The notes under the pieces are model-generated. The model did no database searches. It was not told where the DNA came from and saw only the letters and a program-made list of their open reading frames with translations. The position numbers and the translations under genes are program-made. 64,000 bases of DNA from Micromonospora sp. RP3T (GTDB lineage Bacteria; Actinomycetota; Actinomycetes; Mycobacteriales; Micromonosporaceae), in NCBI RefSeq assembly GCF_003027925.1, contig NZ_PYPS01000015.1, positions 1 through 64,000 of the forward strand, in the 5' to 3' direction. This document shows positions 55,379 through 63,573 of this stretch, piece after piece. The stretch's first letter is position 1; the number at the start of each line of letters is the position of its first letter.

Positions 55379-56347
55379 TCACTCGCGCAGCGTCTCGCGC
55401 GGTTGCCGGCCGTACGCGTCGCGGTAGGCGGCGGCGAACCGGCCGGGGCTGGTCCAGCCCCAGCGGCGGGCGATGCCGGCGACCGTCTCGCCGCCGGCCG
55501 GGTCGGCGGCGAGCAGGTCGTGGTGGGCGCGGGCGAGGCGGACCTGACGGAGGTAGGTGAGCGGGCTGTAGCCGAGGTGCCGTTGGAAGGCGGCCTGGAG
55601 TCCGCGCGGTCCGACGCCGCAGGCGGCGGCGACCTGCGCCACGGTGACCGGTGCGGCGGCGTGCTCGTCCAGGTACGCCTGCGCCCGCCGGACGACCGAG
55701 GGCGCGACCCGGCGGGGCTGCGGAACGTAGCTGCTGGTCATGGTGGTGTTCGGGAAGACGGTGAGTGCGGTGGCCGCGGTCAGGTCGGCCAGCGACCCCT
55801 GGATCAGCGGCTGGTCGAGGCCGTCGTCGCCGATGGCGGCCATCCGGCACAGGAACGCGGACAGGTGCGCCCAGGCCCGGGCCGCGGCCGGCGACACCGG
55901 CGCGAGGCCGAGGAAGCGGAACGTGTGCGGGGCCGGTTGCGCCCGGGTGGCCGCGACGCGCGCCACCAGGTCCATCGGCAGCCGGACCGTGGTGGACACC
56001 GGGTCGGTCCAGTACAGCACCGACCGGCGCAGCGGATACCGGCCGACACCGCCGGCGGGAACCAGCAGCTCGTCGTCACCGTCGACGAACCGGCATCGGC
56101 CCCGGGTCACGTGCACGGCCAGGAAGTCGGGGTACGGCCCGGTCTCCGCCCGGGCGTCCATGGAGTGCGCGGCCCGGGTGAGGCCGAGCGGTCCGGCCTG
56201 CACGCCCCGCCACGCGAAGTGGAAGTCGCGTCGGGTGCCCTGGAAGTGCGGGCGGTGCTCGCCGCACGCCTCGGCGATGGCCCGGCGGGCGACGTCCGGA
56301 TCCCGGGTGGACAGCTCGAAGCGCCGTGCGGGACGGTCGTCCGTCAC
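55379..56347 (-). CDS. AraC-family regulator, paralogue 2
   Basis: The 322-residue protein has the same length and layout as paralogue 1, with RRFELSTRDPDVARRAIAEACGEHRPHF at the start and VAQVAAACGVGPRGLQAAFQRHLGYSPLTYLRQVRL in the first helix-turn-helix. GTG 56347 overlaps the stop of paralogue 3 by four bases, so the two are translationally coupled. The ORF stays open far upstream through paralogue 3 in another frame, but those codons are a shadow. An effector region without a known cofactor motif leaves the signal unknown. Confidence 0.85.
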   Translation of the reverse strand: MTDDRPARRFELSTRDPDVARRAIAEACGEHRPHFQGTRRDFHFAWRGVQAGPLGLTRAAHSMDARAETGPYPDFLAVHVTRGRCRFVDGDDELLVPAGGVGRYPLRRSVLYWTDPVSTTVRLPMDLVARVAATRAQPAPHTFRFLGLAPVSPAAARAWAHLSAFLCRMAAIGDDGLDQPLIQGSLADLTAATALTVFPNTTMTSSYVPQPRRVAPSVVRRAQAYLDEHAAAPVTVAQVAAACGVGPRGLQAAFQRHLGYSPLTYLRQVRLARAHHDLLAADPAGGETVAGIARRWGWTSPGRFAAAYRDAYGRQPRETLRE

Positions 56348-57354
56348 CGCTCCCGCTCCGGCGGCGTGTTCACTCCCGCCGCGCGCAGCGTGTCGCCGGG
56401 GTGGCAGCCGTACGTCTCGCGGTACGCGCTCGCGAACCGCCCGGGGTGGGCCCAGCCCCAGTCGCGGGCGGTGCCGGCCACGGTCTGTCCCGGTCGGGCC
56501 TGCGTCAGGTCCCGGTGTGCCCGGCGGAGTCGGACCGCGCGCAGGAACGCCATCGGGCTCTGCCCGTGGTGCTTCCGGAACGCGGCCTGTAACGCGCGTG
56601 GGCCGACGTCGCAGGCCGCCGCGATCTGCGTCAGGGTCAGCGGACGCGCGGCGTGTGCCTCGATGAACTCGGCGGCCCGGCGCACCGACGCCGGGCGGAC
56701 GGCCGGCGGGGCGGGCAGGTAGGACACCGTCATGGTGGTGTTCGGGAACACCGCCAGCGCGGTGGCGGCGGCCAGGTCCACCAGGCCGGCCCGGGTCAGC
56801 GGGCTGGCCAGGATGGCGTCGTCGGTGAGCTGGTTCCGGAGGAACGCCGCGGTGGACCGCCACAGCGTCGCCATCGTGGGCGACAGTGGCGCGAGCGCGG
56901 TGAAGCGGAACGCGGCGGCGGGCAGCCCGGTGCGGGTGGCGGCGACCGTCGCGATCCGGGGCATCGGCAGCCGGACGACGAAGGCCGCCACATCGTCGGA
57001 GACCAGGGTGGCGGGATCGTTCGGATAGCGGCCGGTCGTGCCCGGGACCAGGCGTAGCTCCTCGTCGGGGGTGTGGAAGCCGTACCGGCCGTGCGTCACG
57101 GTCACCGCGGCGAAGCCGGGATAGGGGGGCGTGGCGGTGCAGGTCCCCAGCGTGTACCGCAGCTCGTCGATCTCCAGCTCGTCCGCGGTCACGGTGGAAC
57201 GACGGTAGCGGAAGCGGTCCCGTGGCCCGGAGATCCGGACCCGGTGGTCGCCGTACCGCCGTGCGATGAGGTGGTGCGCGTGCTCGGGGTCGTCCGTCTC
57301 CACCAGGCCGGCTCCGGCCGGCTCCGGCCGGCCCGTCGACTGCTGCACGGCCAC
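56344..57354 (-). CDS. AraC-family regulator, paralogue 3
   Basis: The 336-residue protein is the most diverged of the three. The N-terminal region shares DDPEHAHHLIARRYGDHRVRI with the D-P-x-x-A pattern of the others, and the C-terminal helix-turn-helix reads LTQIAAACDVGPRALQAAFRKHHGQSPMAFLRAVRL and VAGTARDWGWAHPGRFASAYRETYG in parts. GTG 57354 follows GGGAGG by six bases. It is first in the minus-strand run, so its promoter lies in the 492-base gap to the right. Confidence 0.85.
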   Translation of the reverse strand: MAVQQSTGRPEPAGAGLVETDDPEHAHHLIARRYGDHRVRISGPRDRFRYRRSTVTADELEIDELRYTLGTCTATPPYPGFAAVTVTHGRYGFHTPDEELRLVPGTTGRYPNDPATLVSDDVAAFVVRLPMPRIATVAATRTGLPAAAFRFTALAPLSPTMATLWRSTAAFLRNQLTDDAILASPLTRAGLVDLAAATALAVFPNTTMTVSYLPAPPAVRPASVRRAAEFIEAHAARPLTLTQIAAACDVGPRALQAAFRKHHGQSPMAFLRAVRLRRAHRDLTQARPGQTVAGTARDWGWAHPGRFASAYRETYGCHPGDTLRAAGVNTPPERER

Positions 57355-57846
57355 GTGTCACCTCCCGCTGCACCGGTCCGGCGCTCTTACGCCTCATTGA
57401 ACGGGTCACTTGCCGGAGGGCAACGGCCGACACGCAGGTACCGACCGCCCGCGACACGCCGAACAAGACAGCCGATCCACTTTCCGTAACGCACTGATCG
57501 GTTTGCGAACACGGGCGCGACGCGAGGAGTCGAATCGATTCACCGGCTGGCAACACGTCATCGGCGCGCCACGTCAGTTCCCCGCCGAAGGACCCGCCAG
57601 ATCGGAAGAAAACGGCAATGTGGTGACGCAACGCGACAGGCGGAACTGTCGGGTACCTGACTGTTCGGGCGTCCCGGCCGGTGCCGTCGCCCGGCCCTAA
57701 CGTCTGCCTGTCCGAGCCGTTGCACCCGGCCGGGCGCAGACGGCCGGCCGACCGGAGTCAGGCGACGATGCCGGCCCCGGTCGGCCGGTCCCCGTACCCC
57801 GCGACCGTCGCTGACCGGTCGGGTGCCACGCCGGGAGGAGGCGCGC
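57355..57846. other. Intergenic region without a recognised gene
   Basis: This gap separates the AraC run from the small PqqD-type operon and must contain both divergent promoters. GC content is lower than in the flanks (for example near 57470-57640). Short ORFs exist in several frames but none has a convincing ribosome-binding site, coding bias or a RiPP leader motif. I see no clear operator. Confidence 0.5.
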
Positions 57847-58050
57847 ATGAGGAGCGTCGAGGCGCCGGTCGCCGGACCCGGAACTCCGGCTGCCGGCGGC
57901 GTGCCCACCTTGCGGGCCGCGCTCGCCGGCGGCGACCGGGGCCGGGTCGCCGGATCGCTCGCCGTCGCGGTACTGCTGCCGCTCGCCGCCTGGATCGTCG
58001 ACCGCGCGCTGTGGCTGGGCCGGCGCAGAGGGGTGCGCAGCCGTGACTGA
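57847..58050 (+). CDS. Small single-helix membrane protein, first gene of the PqqD-type operon
   Basis: The 67-residue protein has a Pro/Gly/Ala-rich start, one hydrophobic helix (AGSLAVAVLLPLAAWIVDRALWL) and a basic tail (GRRRGVRSRD). GGGAGGAGG lies 6 bases before ATG 57847, a strong start. It overlaps the asparagine-synthase-like gene by eight bases. It occupies the place where lasso clusters often encode the precursor, but no typical precursor pattern (T at -2, ring Asp/Glu) is seen. Function unknown. Confidence 0.6.
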   Translation: MRSVEAPVAGPGTPAAGGVPTLRAALAGGDRGRVAGSLAVAVLLPLAAWIVDRALWLGRRRGVRSRD

Positions 58051-59185
58051 CCTCATTCCGCGTCCCACCGCCCGCGACGTGGCGTACGGCGTCGTGCTGG
58101 GCCTGGACCCGGCCGCGCCCGCGCCGGCTGCCCGGTCCGATCCGGCGTTGCCGCCGCTGGTGGCCCTGGAACGGGCCGTGCTGCCGGCGCTGCACCGGCC
58201 GCCCTGTCTGGTCAGCTTCTCCGGCGGGCTGAACTCCTCGCTGGTGCTGGCCCTCGCCGCCCGGGTGGCGCGGCGTGAGGGGCTGCCCGATCCGGTGCCG
58301 GTCACCTGGCGGTTCACCGACGCGCCCGGCGCGCAGGAGACGCCCTGGCAAGCCAAGATCATCGCGGAGCTGGACCTGACCCGGCAGTGGCAGATCCTCC
58401 AGGCCGGTGACGACCTGGACCTGGTCGGGCCGGTCGCCCGGCGGCTGCTGACCCGGTACGGGCAGGTGCACCCGCCGGACCGGCACCTGCACCTGCCGAT
58501 CGTGGAGCTGGCTCGCGGCGGCGCGCTGCTCACCGGCGTCGGCGGCGACCAGATCCTCGCCGGCTGGCGGCGGCGTCCCGCCTCGCTGCGCGCCCGGCTC
58601 GCCCGGCTCGGCCGGCTCCGGACCGGGCTGCGCGCCCGGCGCCCGGAGCTGCTGCCCTGGCTGCGCCCGGAGGTGGCCCGGCAGGCACGTCGCGCGTTCG
58701 CCGCCGAGCAGCGCGCCGAGCCGCACCGGCTGGCCGCCCGGATCGCCTGGCACCTGCGGCGCCGGGACCTCAGCATGACCCGGGTCAGCCTGGCCGCGAT
58801 CGCCGCCGACCACGACGTGCTGGCCGTGGCGCCGCTGCTGGACGAGCGGTTCGCCGCCGCGCTGGCCGCCCGCCACGGCCGGCTGCGGTCCCCGTCGCGC
58901 CAGGAGCTGCTCGCGGCGATCGCCGACGCCGCGCTGCCGCCGGTGATCATCGCGCCGCGCCGCAAGGCCACCTTCGACGAGGTGTTCCTCCGGACGGCCA
59001 CCCGCGAGCTGGTACGCGCCTGGGACGGCAGCGGCGTCGACGACTCGCTCGTCGACGTGGCGGCGTTGCGTCGGGAGTGGTCGCGCTGGCGGTTCGACTC
59101 CCGCACGGCGGCGCTGGTGCAGCAGGTGTGGTTGGCCGGCCTGTCGGCCACCGAGGGACGACCCGATCTGGAGGCGCCGAGATGA
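58043..59185 (+). CDS. Asparagine-synthase-like ATP-dependent amidoligase without glutaminase domain (lasso-cyclase-like)
   Basis: The 380-residue protein matches only the synthetase half of AsnB-type enzymes. The PP-loop is SFSGGLNSS, with Asn64 where the family has Asp. The second ATP-site motif is GVGGDQILAG and the C-terminus has APRRKATFDEVF, the K-containing loop of lasso cyclases and AsnB. The N-terminal glutaminase domain is absent, so it cannot use glutamine directly. With a PqqD-like protein next to it, a role in peptide macrolactam formation is the best guess. The Asn substitution may weaken pyrophosphate/Mg binding. GTG 58043 overlaps the small membrane protein gene. Confidence 0.72.
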   Translation: MTDLIPRPTARDVAYGVVLGLDPAAPAPAARSDPALPPLVALERAVLPALHRPPCLVSFSGGLNSSLVLALAARVARREGLPDPVPVTWRFTDAPGAQETPWQAKIIAELDLTRQWQILQAGDDLDLVGPVARRLLTRYGQVHPPDRHLHLPIVELARGGALLTGVGGDQILAGWRRRPASLRARLARLGRLRTGLRARRPELLPWLRPEVARQARRAFAAEQRAEPHRLAARIAWHLRRRDLSMTRVSLAAIAADHDVLAVAPLLDERFAAALAARHGRLRSPSRQELLAAIADAALPPVIIAPRRKATFDEVFLRTATRELVRAWDGSGVDDSLVDVAALRREWSRWRFDSRTAALVQQVWLAGLSATEGRPDLEAPR

Positions 59186-59463
59186 CCAGCGAACCGTCCG
59201 TGTTGTACCGGGTTCGCGGCGACCGGGTGGCGTGGCGGACCAACGGCGACGAGACGGTGCTGCTGGACGTCGGGCGGTCCGTCTACTTCGCGCTGGACCG
59301 CGCCGGCACCGCGTTGTGGCCGTACCTGGTGGCCGGCGCCACCACCGCCCAACTGGCCGAGGCGCTGGTCGGCCGGGTCGAGGTCGAGCGGGAGCGGGCG
59401 GTCGCCGACGTGCGCTCGTTCCTGGCCGACCTGGAGGCTGCCGGCATGCTCGAACGGGTGTGA
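59182..59463 (+). CDS. PqqD-family peptide-binding protein (RiPP recognition element)
   Basis: The 93-residue protein has the PqqD fold pattern: VLYRVRGDRVAWRTNGDETVLLDVGRSVYFALDRAGTALWPYL, then a helical tail LVGRVEVERERAVADVRSFLADLEAAGML. Such proteins (lasso B1) bind leader peptides of RiPP precursors. ATG 59182 overlaps the upstream gene stop by four bases. In lasso clusters the B2 protease gene follows; here only a degenerate ORF starts at its stop codon. Confidence 0.82.
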   Translation: MTSEPSVLYRVRGDRVAWRTNGDETVLLDVGRSVYFALDRAGTALWPYLVAGATTAQLAEALVGRVEVERERAVADVRSFLADLEAAGMLERV

Positions 59464-59601
59464 CTGCCATACCAGCGCGGCAGGCGCACCGCGTCCAGCC
59501 CGCCGCGGGCGAGCCGCCGGCGGGTCACCCGGCCAGGGCGCGCAGCGGTGGGGTGGCGCGTGCGTGCCACGGGACTCTGCTCGTGAGGACGGCTGACCGA
59601 C

Positions 59602-59680
59602 GTGCCTACGAACTTGATGGCGTAGACGGTTCAGTCCGGCCCATGGTGCGAGTCATTCACGCCATCAAGTTGGTAGGCAC
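59602..59680. repeat. Inverted repeat with 21-bp arms in a decayed region
   Basis: Arms 59602-59622 and 59660-59680 match at 20 of 21 positions, around a 37-base loop. The whole element is clearly lower in GC than its surroundings. It could be a small non-autonomous mobile element, a recombination scar or a terminator. No flanking target duplication could be confirmed. Confidence 0.55.
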
Positions 59681-59792
59681 TCTGCGGTATGCCCGCGCCT
59701 GCCTGCCGGGCCCACTCGTCCACCTCGTTCGCGTCCCAGACGGTCATGCCGATCAGCCGGAACAGGGCGGCCAACTCGCCGGGGCCCTGCCG
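59636..59792 (-). pseudogene. Possible 3' gene remnant on the minus strand
   Basis: The minus-strand frame reads GELAALFRLIGMTVWDANEV then DEWARQAGAGIPQ, with nearly every third base G or C, like real coding sequence, and then passes into the inverted repeat and stops. No start, ribosome-binding site or N-terminus is seen. It looks like a leftover of an otherwise lost gene. The family is not recognised. Confidence 0.35.
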
Positions 59793-59944
59793 CCGAACTG
59801 CTGACCGAGGCCACCGCCGACCTGACCCGACTGTGCCCGGCCCCGCCGGCCCGCCCGGACCCGCCGGACCCGGTGGCGCGGTACGGCCGGGTCCGTCGCC
59901 TGACCGTCGACCGCACACGCGCCACACCCCGCCCGCCGGACTAG
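59786..59944 (+). pseudogene. Possible 3' gene remnant on the plus strand
   Basis: The frame AELLTEATADLTRLCPAPPA ... VARYGRVRRLTVD ends at TAG 59942-59944 with strong GC3 bias, but no start or N-terminal part exists. It abuts the desD stop. The family is not recognised. Confidence 0.3.
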
Positions 59945-61740
59945 CCGGGTCGGCCCGGCGTGGCAGCAGCGAAGCGGGCGATCGGGTTGGTCAGCGTGCC
60001 GGCGAACTGGAGCGCCGCGGACGGGTCGGTCAGGTCCACCATCTGCTGGTTGTTCCGGAGCTGGAGCCGGTTGAGGCAGGACAGCGGGAACTCCGGCGCG
60101 AACAGGTCGTGCCGGCGCATCCGCTCGGCCAGGTGCGGGACCGTCGTGGCGTACCCGGTGGCGCACTCGGCGACGGTGCGCCAGAAGTCGTCCTGATCGA
60201 GCACGCCGGCGGTGTGCAGGGTGGCGCTCAGGTGCCGCAGGAAGCAGTCGAACACGTCGGTGAAGATGGCCAGGATCTTCTCGTCGTCCGGCACCGTCGC
60301 CCGCACCCGGCGGACCCGCTCCGGCAGGTCGGCGTCCGGGTCCATGACCACGATCTCCTCGGCGATGTCCTTGAACACCACCCGCTCCACCACGCCGCTG
60401 TCGAGCACCAGGATGACGTTCTCGCCGTGCGGCATGAACGCCAGGTCGTAGGCGTACAGGCTGTGCAGCAGCGGCACCAGGTAGGCGTCCAGGTAGCGGC
60501 GCAGCCAGTCGGCCGGCGGCAGCCCGGAGGCCGCGATCAGCGCGCCGGCCAACGGGCGGCCGTCCCGGTCGGCGTGCAGCAGCGACGCCATGGTGGCCAG
60601 TCGCCGGCCCGGCGCCAGGGCGGGCACCGGGCTCTCCCGCCAGAGCGCGGCCAGCATCTTCCGGTACGGCGACCCCGGCGCGGTCGCCGCCTCGTACTGC
60701 CGGTGCCGGTAGCCGATCGCGGCGCGCTCCCGCAGGATGGTCAGCCCGGCGCGGGTGAACACCGGGTCGTCGGCGACCAGCGCGGCCAGCCAGTCGTTGA
60801 TGGCCGGCGTCGCCTCCATGTACGCGGCGGACAGCCCGCGCATGAAGCCCATGTTCAGCACCGACAGCGCGGTCTTGACGTAGTGCTTCGTCGGGTCGGT
60901 GACGTTGAAGAACGTGCGGACGGACTGCTGGGCCAGGTGCTCGTCGGGCCCTTCGCCGAGGCAGACCAGCCGGCGTGCGGCCACCTCACCGGCGAACGTG
61001 ACGGCGAGCCGGTGCCACCACTGCCACGGGTGCACCGGGACGAGCAGGTAGTCGACCGGGTCGAGACCGAGCCCGGTCAGCGTGGCGGCGAACCGGGCGA
61101 GCGTCTCCGCGCCCAGCTCGGCCCGGACCAGCGTGTCGTAGTCCAGGTCGTCGGCGCTGGTGAACGTGGTGTGGTCGCGGTGCGCGGCGAGCCAGAGCAG
61201 CCGGAGAGGGGCGGCGGCCTCCGGGGCGTACCGATGATGGTCGTGGATGCCGAAGCCGAGCCGCCCGTTGTTGGCCACGAAGCACGGGTGGCCCTCGGTC
61301 ATGCCGGTCTCGACGGCCTGGAAGTCGGCGGCGGCCAGCGCGGCGGCGGTGACCGCCGGCCGGTCCAGCTTGTACGCGGTGCCCGCGAGCGTGGAGGTGA
61401 TCTCCTCCAGGTAGACCGGCAGGACCGCGTCGGTGAGGCCGAGCGCGCCGCGCAGCTCCAGGCAGAGGTCGACCGCGTCCGGCGGCAGCTCCCGGCCGTC
61501 GCGGTGCCGGGTGATGCTGGCGGCGTCGACGTGCCAGTGGTCGAGCGCGAGCCGCTCGGCGGCGAACCGGTACGCCACGGCGCCGTCGTCGGAGCGCACG
61601 GTCCACCACCCGTCGCCGGCCGGTTCGGGGGTGATCAGGCGTTCGTGGGCGAACTCGGCGAGCGCCTTGCGGACCAGCAGCCGGTTGGCGGTCGCCCACG
61701 CCGAGGGGGTCAGGTGGTCGACGGATGCGATCGGGTTCAC
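59941..61740 (-). CDS. desD: Desferrioxamine synthetase (NIS, IucA/IucC family)
   Basis: The 599-residue protein is an NRPS-independent siderophore synthetase of the DesD type. It joins and cyclises N-hydroxy-N-succinyl-cadaverine units with ATP to give desferrioxamine E or relatives. Family marks are EGHPCFVANNGRLGFG, VHPWQWWHRL, SVRTFFNVTDPTKHYVKTALSVLNMGFMRGL (read in parts), HGENVILVL and the C-terminal FerricReductase-like fold. Length is normal. ATG 61740 overlaps the desC stop by four bases. It is the last gene of the des operon in this orientation. Confidence 0.93.
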   Translation of the reverse strand: MNPIASVDHLTPSAWATANRLLVRKALAEFAHERLITPEPAGDGWWTVRSDDGAVAYRFAAERLALDHWHVDAASITRHRDGRELPPDAVDLCLELRGALGLTDAVLPVYLEEITSTLAGTAYKLDRPAVTAAALAAADFQAVETGMTEGHPCFVANNGRLGFGIHDHHRYAPEAAAPLRLLWLAAHRDHTTFTSADDLDYDTLVRAELGAETLARFAATLTGLGLDPVDYLLVPVHPWQWWHRLAVTFAGEVAARRLVCLGEGPDEHLAQQSVRTFFNVTDPTKHYVKTALSVLNMGFMRGLSAAYMEATPAINDWLAALVADDPVFTRAGLTILRERAAIGYRHRQYEAATAPGSPYRKMLAALWRESPVPALAPGRRLATMASLLHADRDGRPLAGALIAASGLPPADWLRRYLDAYLVPLLHSLYAYDLAFMPHGENVILVLDSGVVERVVFKDIAEEIVVMDPDADLPERVRRVRATVPDDEKILAIFTDVFDCFLRHLSATLHTAGVLDQDDFWRTVAECATGYATTVPHLAERMRRHDLFAPEFPLSCLNRLQLRNNQQMVDLTDPSAALQFAGTLTNPIARFAAATPGRPG

Positions 61741-62300
61741 GCCGGCGGGTCTCCTTCGGTGGCGTCGTGGAACTGGTCCCGGGTGACGACGCTGAGCAGC
61801 GCGTCCTTCTCCGGTTTGCGGATCTCGCCGACGACGGTGAAGCCGACGGCGGCGTTGAGCGCGTGCACGGCGTGGTTGCGCACGTCCGGTTCCACCACCA
61901 CCCGGCGGGTGGCCGGGTCGGCGAAGAGCCAGGCCAGGACCGTGGTGATGACGGCGCGGGTGAAGCCGTGCGCGGGCGCGTCGGTGGGCGCGCAGAGGAA
62001 GTGCATGCCGACGTCGCCGGACTGCGGGTGGTAGAGCCCGACCAGCTCCACCCGGGCCGGGTCGTACCGTTCGGCCAGGAACGCGGGCCGGCCGCGCCAG
62101 GATCCGAGGTACGCGTCGTGGTGCGGGTGGGCGGCGATCCGCCGGTACTCCTCGGCGACGCCGGCCTCGTCGGCGTCCTGCATCAGCCAGAACGCCGACT
62201 TCGGATGGGTGACCCAGCGGTGCAGCAGCGGCGCGTCGGCGTCCGGGTCCAGCGGGCGCAGCGCGAACAGTCCGAGTCGCGCGTCGATGCGCGTGAACAC
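61737..62300 (-). CDS. desC: N-hydroxycadaverine acyltransferase (GNAT)
   Basis: The protein is 187 residues from GTG 62300. It contains FALRPLDPDADAPLLHRWVTHPKSAFWLMQDA, the substrate region shared by siderophore acyltransferases, and VGMHFLCAPTDAPAHGFTRAVITTVLAWLF with GNAT acyl-CoA elements, ending FTVVGEIRKPEKDALLSVV (read in parts). It transfers acetyl or succinyl from CoA to N-hydroxycadaverine. A TTG at 62306 overlapping the desB stop is an alternative start. It lies between desB and desD and is cotranscribed. Confidence 0.88.
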   Translation of the reverse strand: MFTRIDARLGLFALRPLDPDADAPLLHRWVTHPKSAFWLMQDADEAGVAEEYRRIAAHPHHDAYLGSWRGRPAFLAERYDPARVELVGLYHPQSGDVGMHFLCAPTDAPAHGFTRAVITTVLAWLFADPATRRVVVEPDVRNHAVHALNAAVGFTVVGEIRKPEKDALLSVVTRDQFHDATEGDPPA

Positions 62301-62302
62301 GC

Positions 62303-63565
62303 TCAAGAGGGCACCCCGAACTCCTGGAACGCGATGGCCTTCTCGATCGGGTAGTGCTCCCGCCCGGTCAGCTCCCGGATGATCCACGAGTTGCGGTACG
62401 CGCCCATGCCCAGGTCGGGCGAGGTGATGCTGTGCGTGTGGGTGCCGCCGTTCTGGAGGAACACGCCCCGCCCGGTGTGGTCGACGCTGTAGTTGCGGGC
62501 CACGTCGAGGCGGCCGTGCGTGTCGAAGCGCAGCCGGTCGCGCACCGGCGCGAGGAAGTCCGGCAGCCGGTGGCGGTAGCCGGTGGCCAGCACCAGGCCC
62601 TCGGTGTCCAGCGTGAACGCGCGGTCCTGCTCGGTGTGGCGCAGCCCGAGCCGGTAGCTCCCGTCGGCGTACGCGGCGTCGACCAGTTCGGTGTTGGTGA
62701 GCAGCCGGGTCGGGGCCGGGCCGTCCAGGCTCCTGGCGTAGAGCATGTCGTAGATGTCGTTGATCAGGTCGGCGTTGACGCCCTTGAACAGCGGCTTCTG
62801 CTCGCCTTCCAGCCGGTAGCGGGTGGCCTCCGGCAGCGCGTGGAAGTAGTCCACGTAGTCCGGTGACGTCATCTCCAGCGTCAGCTTGGTGTATTCGAGG
62901 GGGAAGAACCGCGGCGAGCGGGTCACCCAGGTGAGCTGGTAGCCGTAGGTGTCGATGTCAACGAGCAGGTCGTGGTAGATCTCGGCGGCGCTCTGGCCGC
63001 TGCCGACGACGGTGATGCTGCGCTTGGCCCGCAGCGCCGCCCGGTGCTCCCGGTAGCGCGAGGTGTGGATCAGGTCGCCGCCCAGGCCCTGACACGCCGG
63101 TGGCAGGTGCGGCGGGGTGCCGGTGCCCAGCACCAGGTGCCGGGCCCGGTGGGTGACCGGCCCGTCCGGCGTGTCCGCGTGCACCACATACCGGTCGCCG
63201 TCGTGCTCGACCCGGGTGACGGTGTGCCGGAAGCGCAGGTTCGGCAGCTTGCCGGCGGCCCAGCGGCAGTAGGCGCTGTACTCGGCGCGCAGCGGGAAGA
63301 AGCTCTCCCGGATGTAGAACGGATACAGCCGGCCGGTCTCCTTCAGGTAGCTCAGGAACGAGTACGGCGAGGTCGGGTCCGCGAGCGTGACCAGGTCGGC
63401 CAGGAACGGCGTCTGCAACCGCGCCGATTCGAGCAGCATCCCGGGATGCCAGTCGACGTCGGCGCGGGCCTCCAGGAACAGCCCGTCCAGGTCGTCGAGC
63501 GGCGCGGTCAGGCAGGCCAGACCGAGGTTGTACGGGCCCAGGCCGATGGCGATGAAGTCCGACAT
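62303..63565 (-). CDS. desB: Cadaverine N-monooxygenase (SidA/IucD-type)
   Basis: The 420-residue flavoprotein hydroxylates cadaverine. The FAD site is [14 protein letters not shown] near the start, the NADPH-binding region is [17 protein letters not shown], and [12 protein letters not shown] is the conserved ATGY motif of N-hydroxylating monooxygenases. ATG 63565 follows GAGGAGAG. It lies 8 bases after the desA stop. Length fits lysine or diamine N-hydroxylases. Confidence 0.93.
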   Translation of the reverse strand: MSDFIAIGLGPYNLGLACLTAPLDDLDGLFLEARADVDWHPGMLLESARLQTPFLADLVTLADPTSPYSFLSYLKETGRLYPFYIRESFFPLRAEYSAYCRWAAGKLPNLRFRHTVTRVEHDGDRYVVHADTPDGPVTHRARHLVLGTGTPPHLPPACQGLGGDLIHTSRYREHRAALRAKRSITVVGSGQSAAEIYHDLLVDIDTYGYQLTWVTRSPRFFPLEYTKLTLEMTSPDYVDYFHALPEATRYRLEGEQKPLFKGVNADLINDIYDMLYARSLDGPAPTRLLTNTELVDAAYADGSYRLGLRHTEQDRAFTLDTEGLVLATGYRHRLPDFLAPVRDRLRFDTHGRLDVARNYSVDHTGRGVFLQNGGTHTHSITSPDLGMGAYRNSWIIRELTGREHYPIEKAIAFQEFGVPS

Positions 63566-63573
63566 GTCTCTCC

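Larger units (their letters stand above)
59460..59804 (+). pseudogene. Degenerate ORF in the position of a lasso B2 gene
   Basis: GTG 59460 overlaps the PqqD-type stop (GTGA), as a coupled third gene would. The 114-residue frame lacks the Cys-His-Asp motifs of B2 transglutaminase-like proteases and is crossed by the 79-base inverted repeat at 59602-59680. Codon use is weaker than in real neighbours. A decayed or interrupted gene is likely; its original identity is uncertain. Confidence 0.35.

Noticed and set aside
56348..57631. Upstream extension of AraC paralogue 2 to a 750-residue protein
   Set aside because: The extension overlaps paralogue 3 in another frame and reads as Arg/Pro-rich noise; paralogue 1 supports a 322-residue protein.
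57410..57700. Plus-strand 96-codon TTG-start ORF in the AraC/PqqD gap
   Set aside because: Weak coding bias, no ribosome-binding site and no leader-core pattern.
57768..58046. Possible RiPP precursor starting MPAPVGRSPYPATVADRSG
   Set aside because: It overlaps the better-supported 67-residue gene in another frame, has poor ribosome-binding-site spacing and lacks a lasso leader or core pattern.
59602..59680. Inverted repeat as an insertion sequence
   Set aside because: No transposase is present and no target duplication could be confirmed; kept only as a repeat of unknown nature.
59689..62034. 781-codon open frame on the plus strand opposite desD and desC
   Set aside because: Repetitive Gly/Arg/Val/Gln composition and no homology; the minus strand carries intact des genes.
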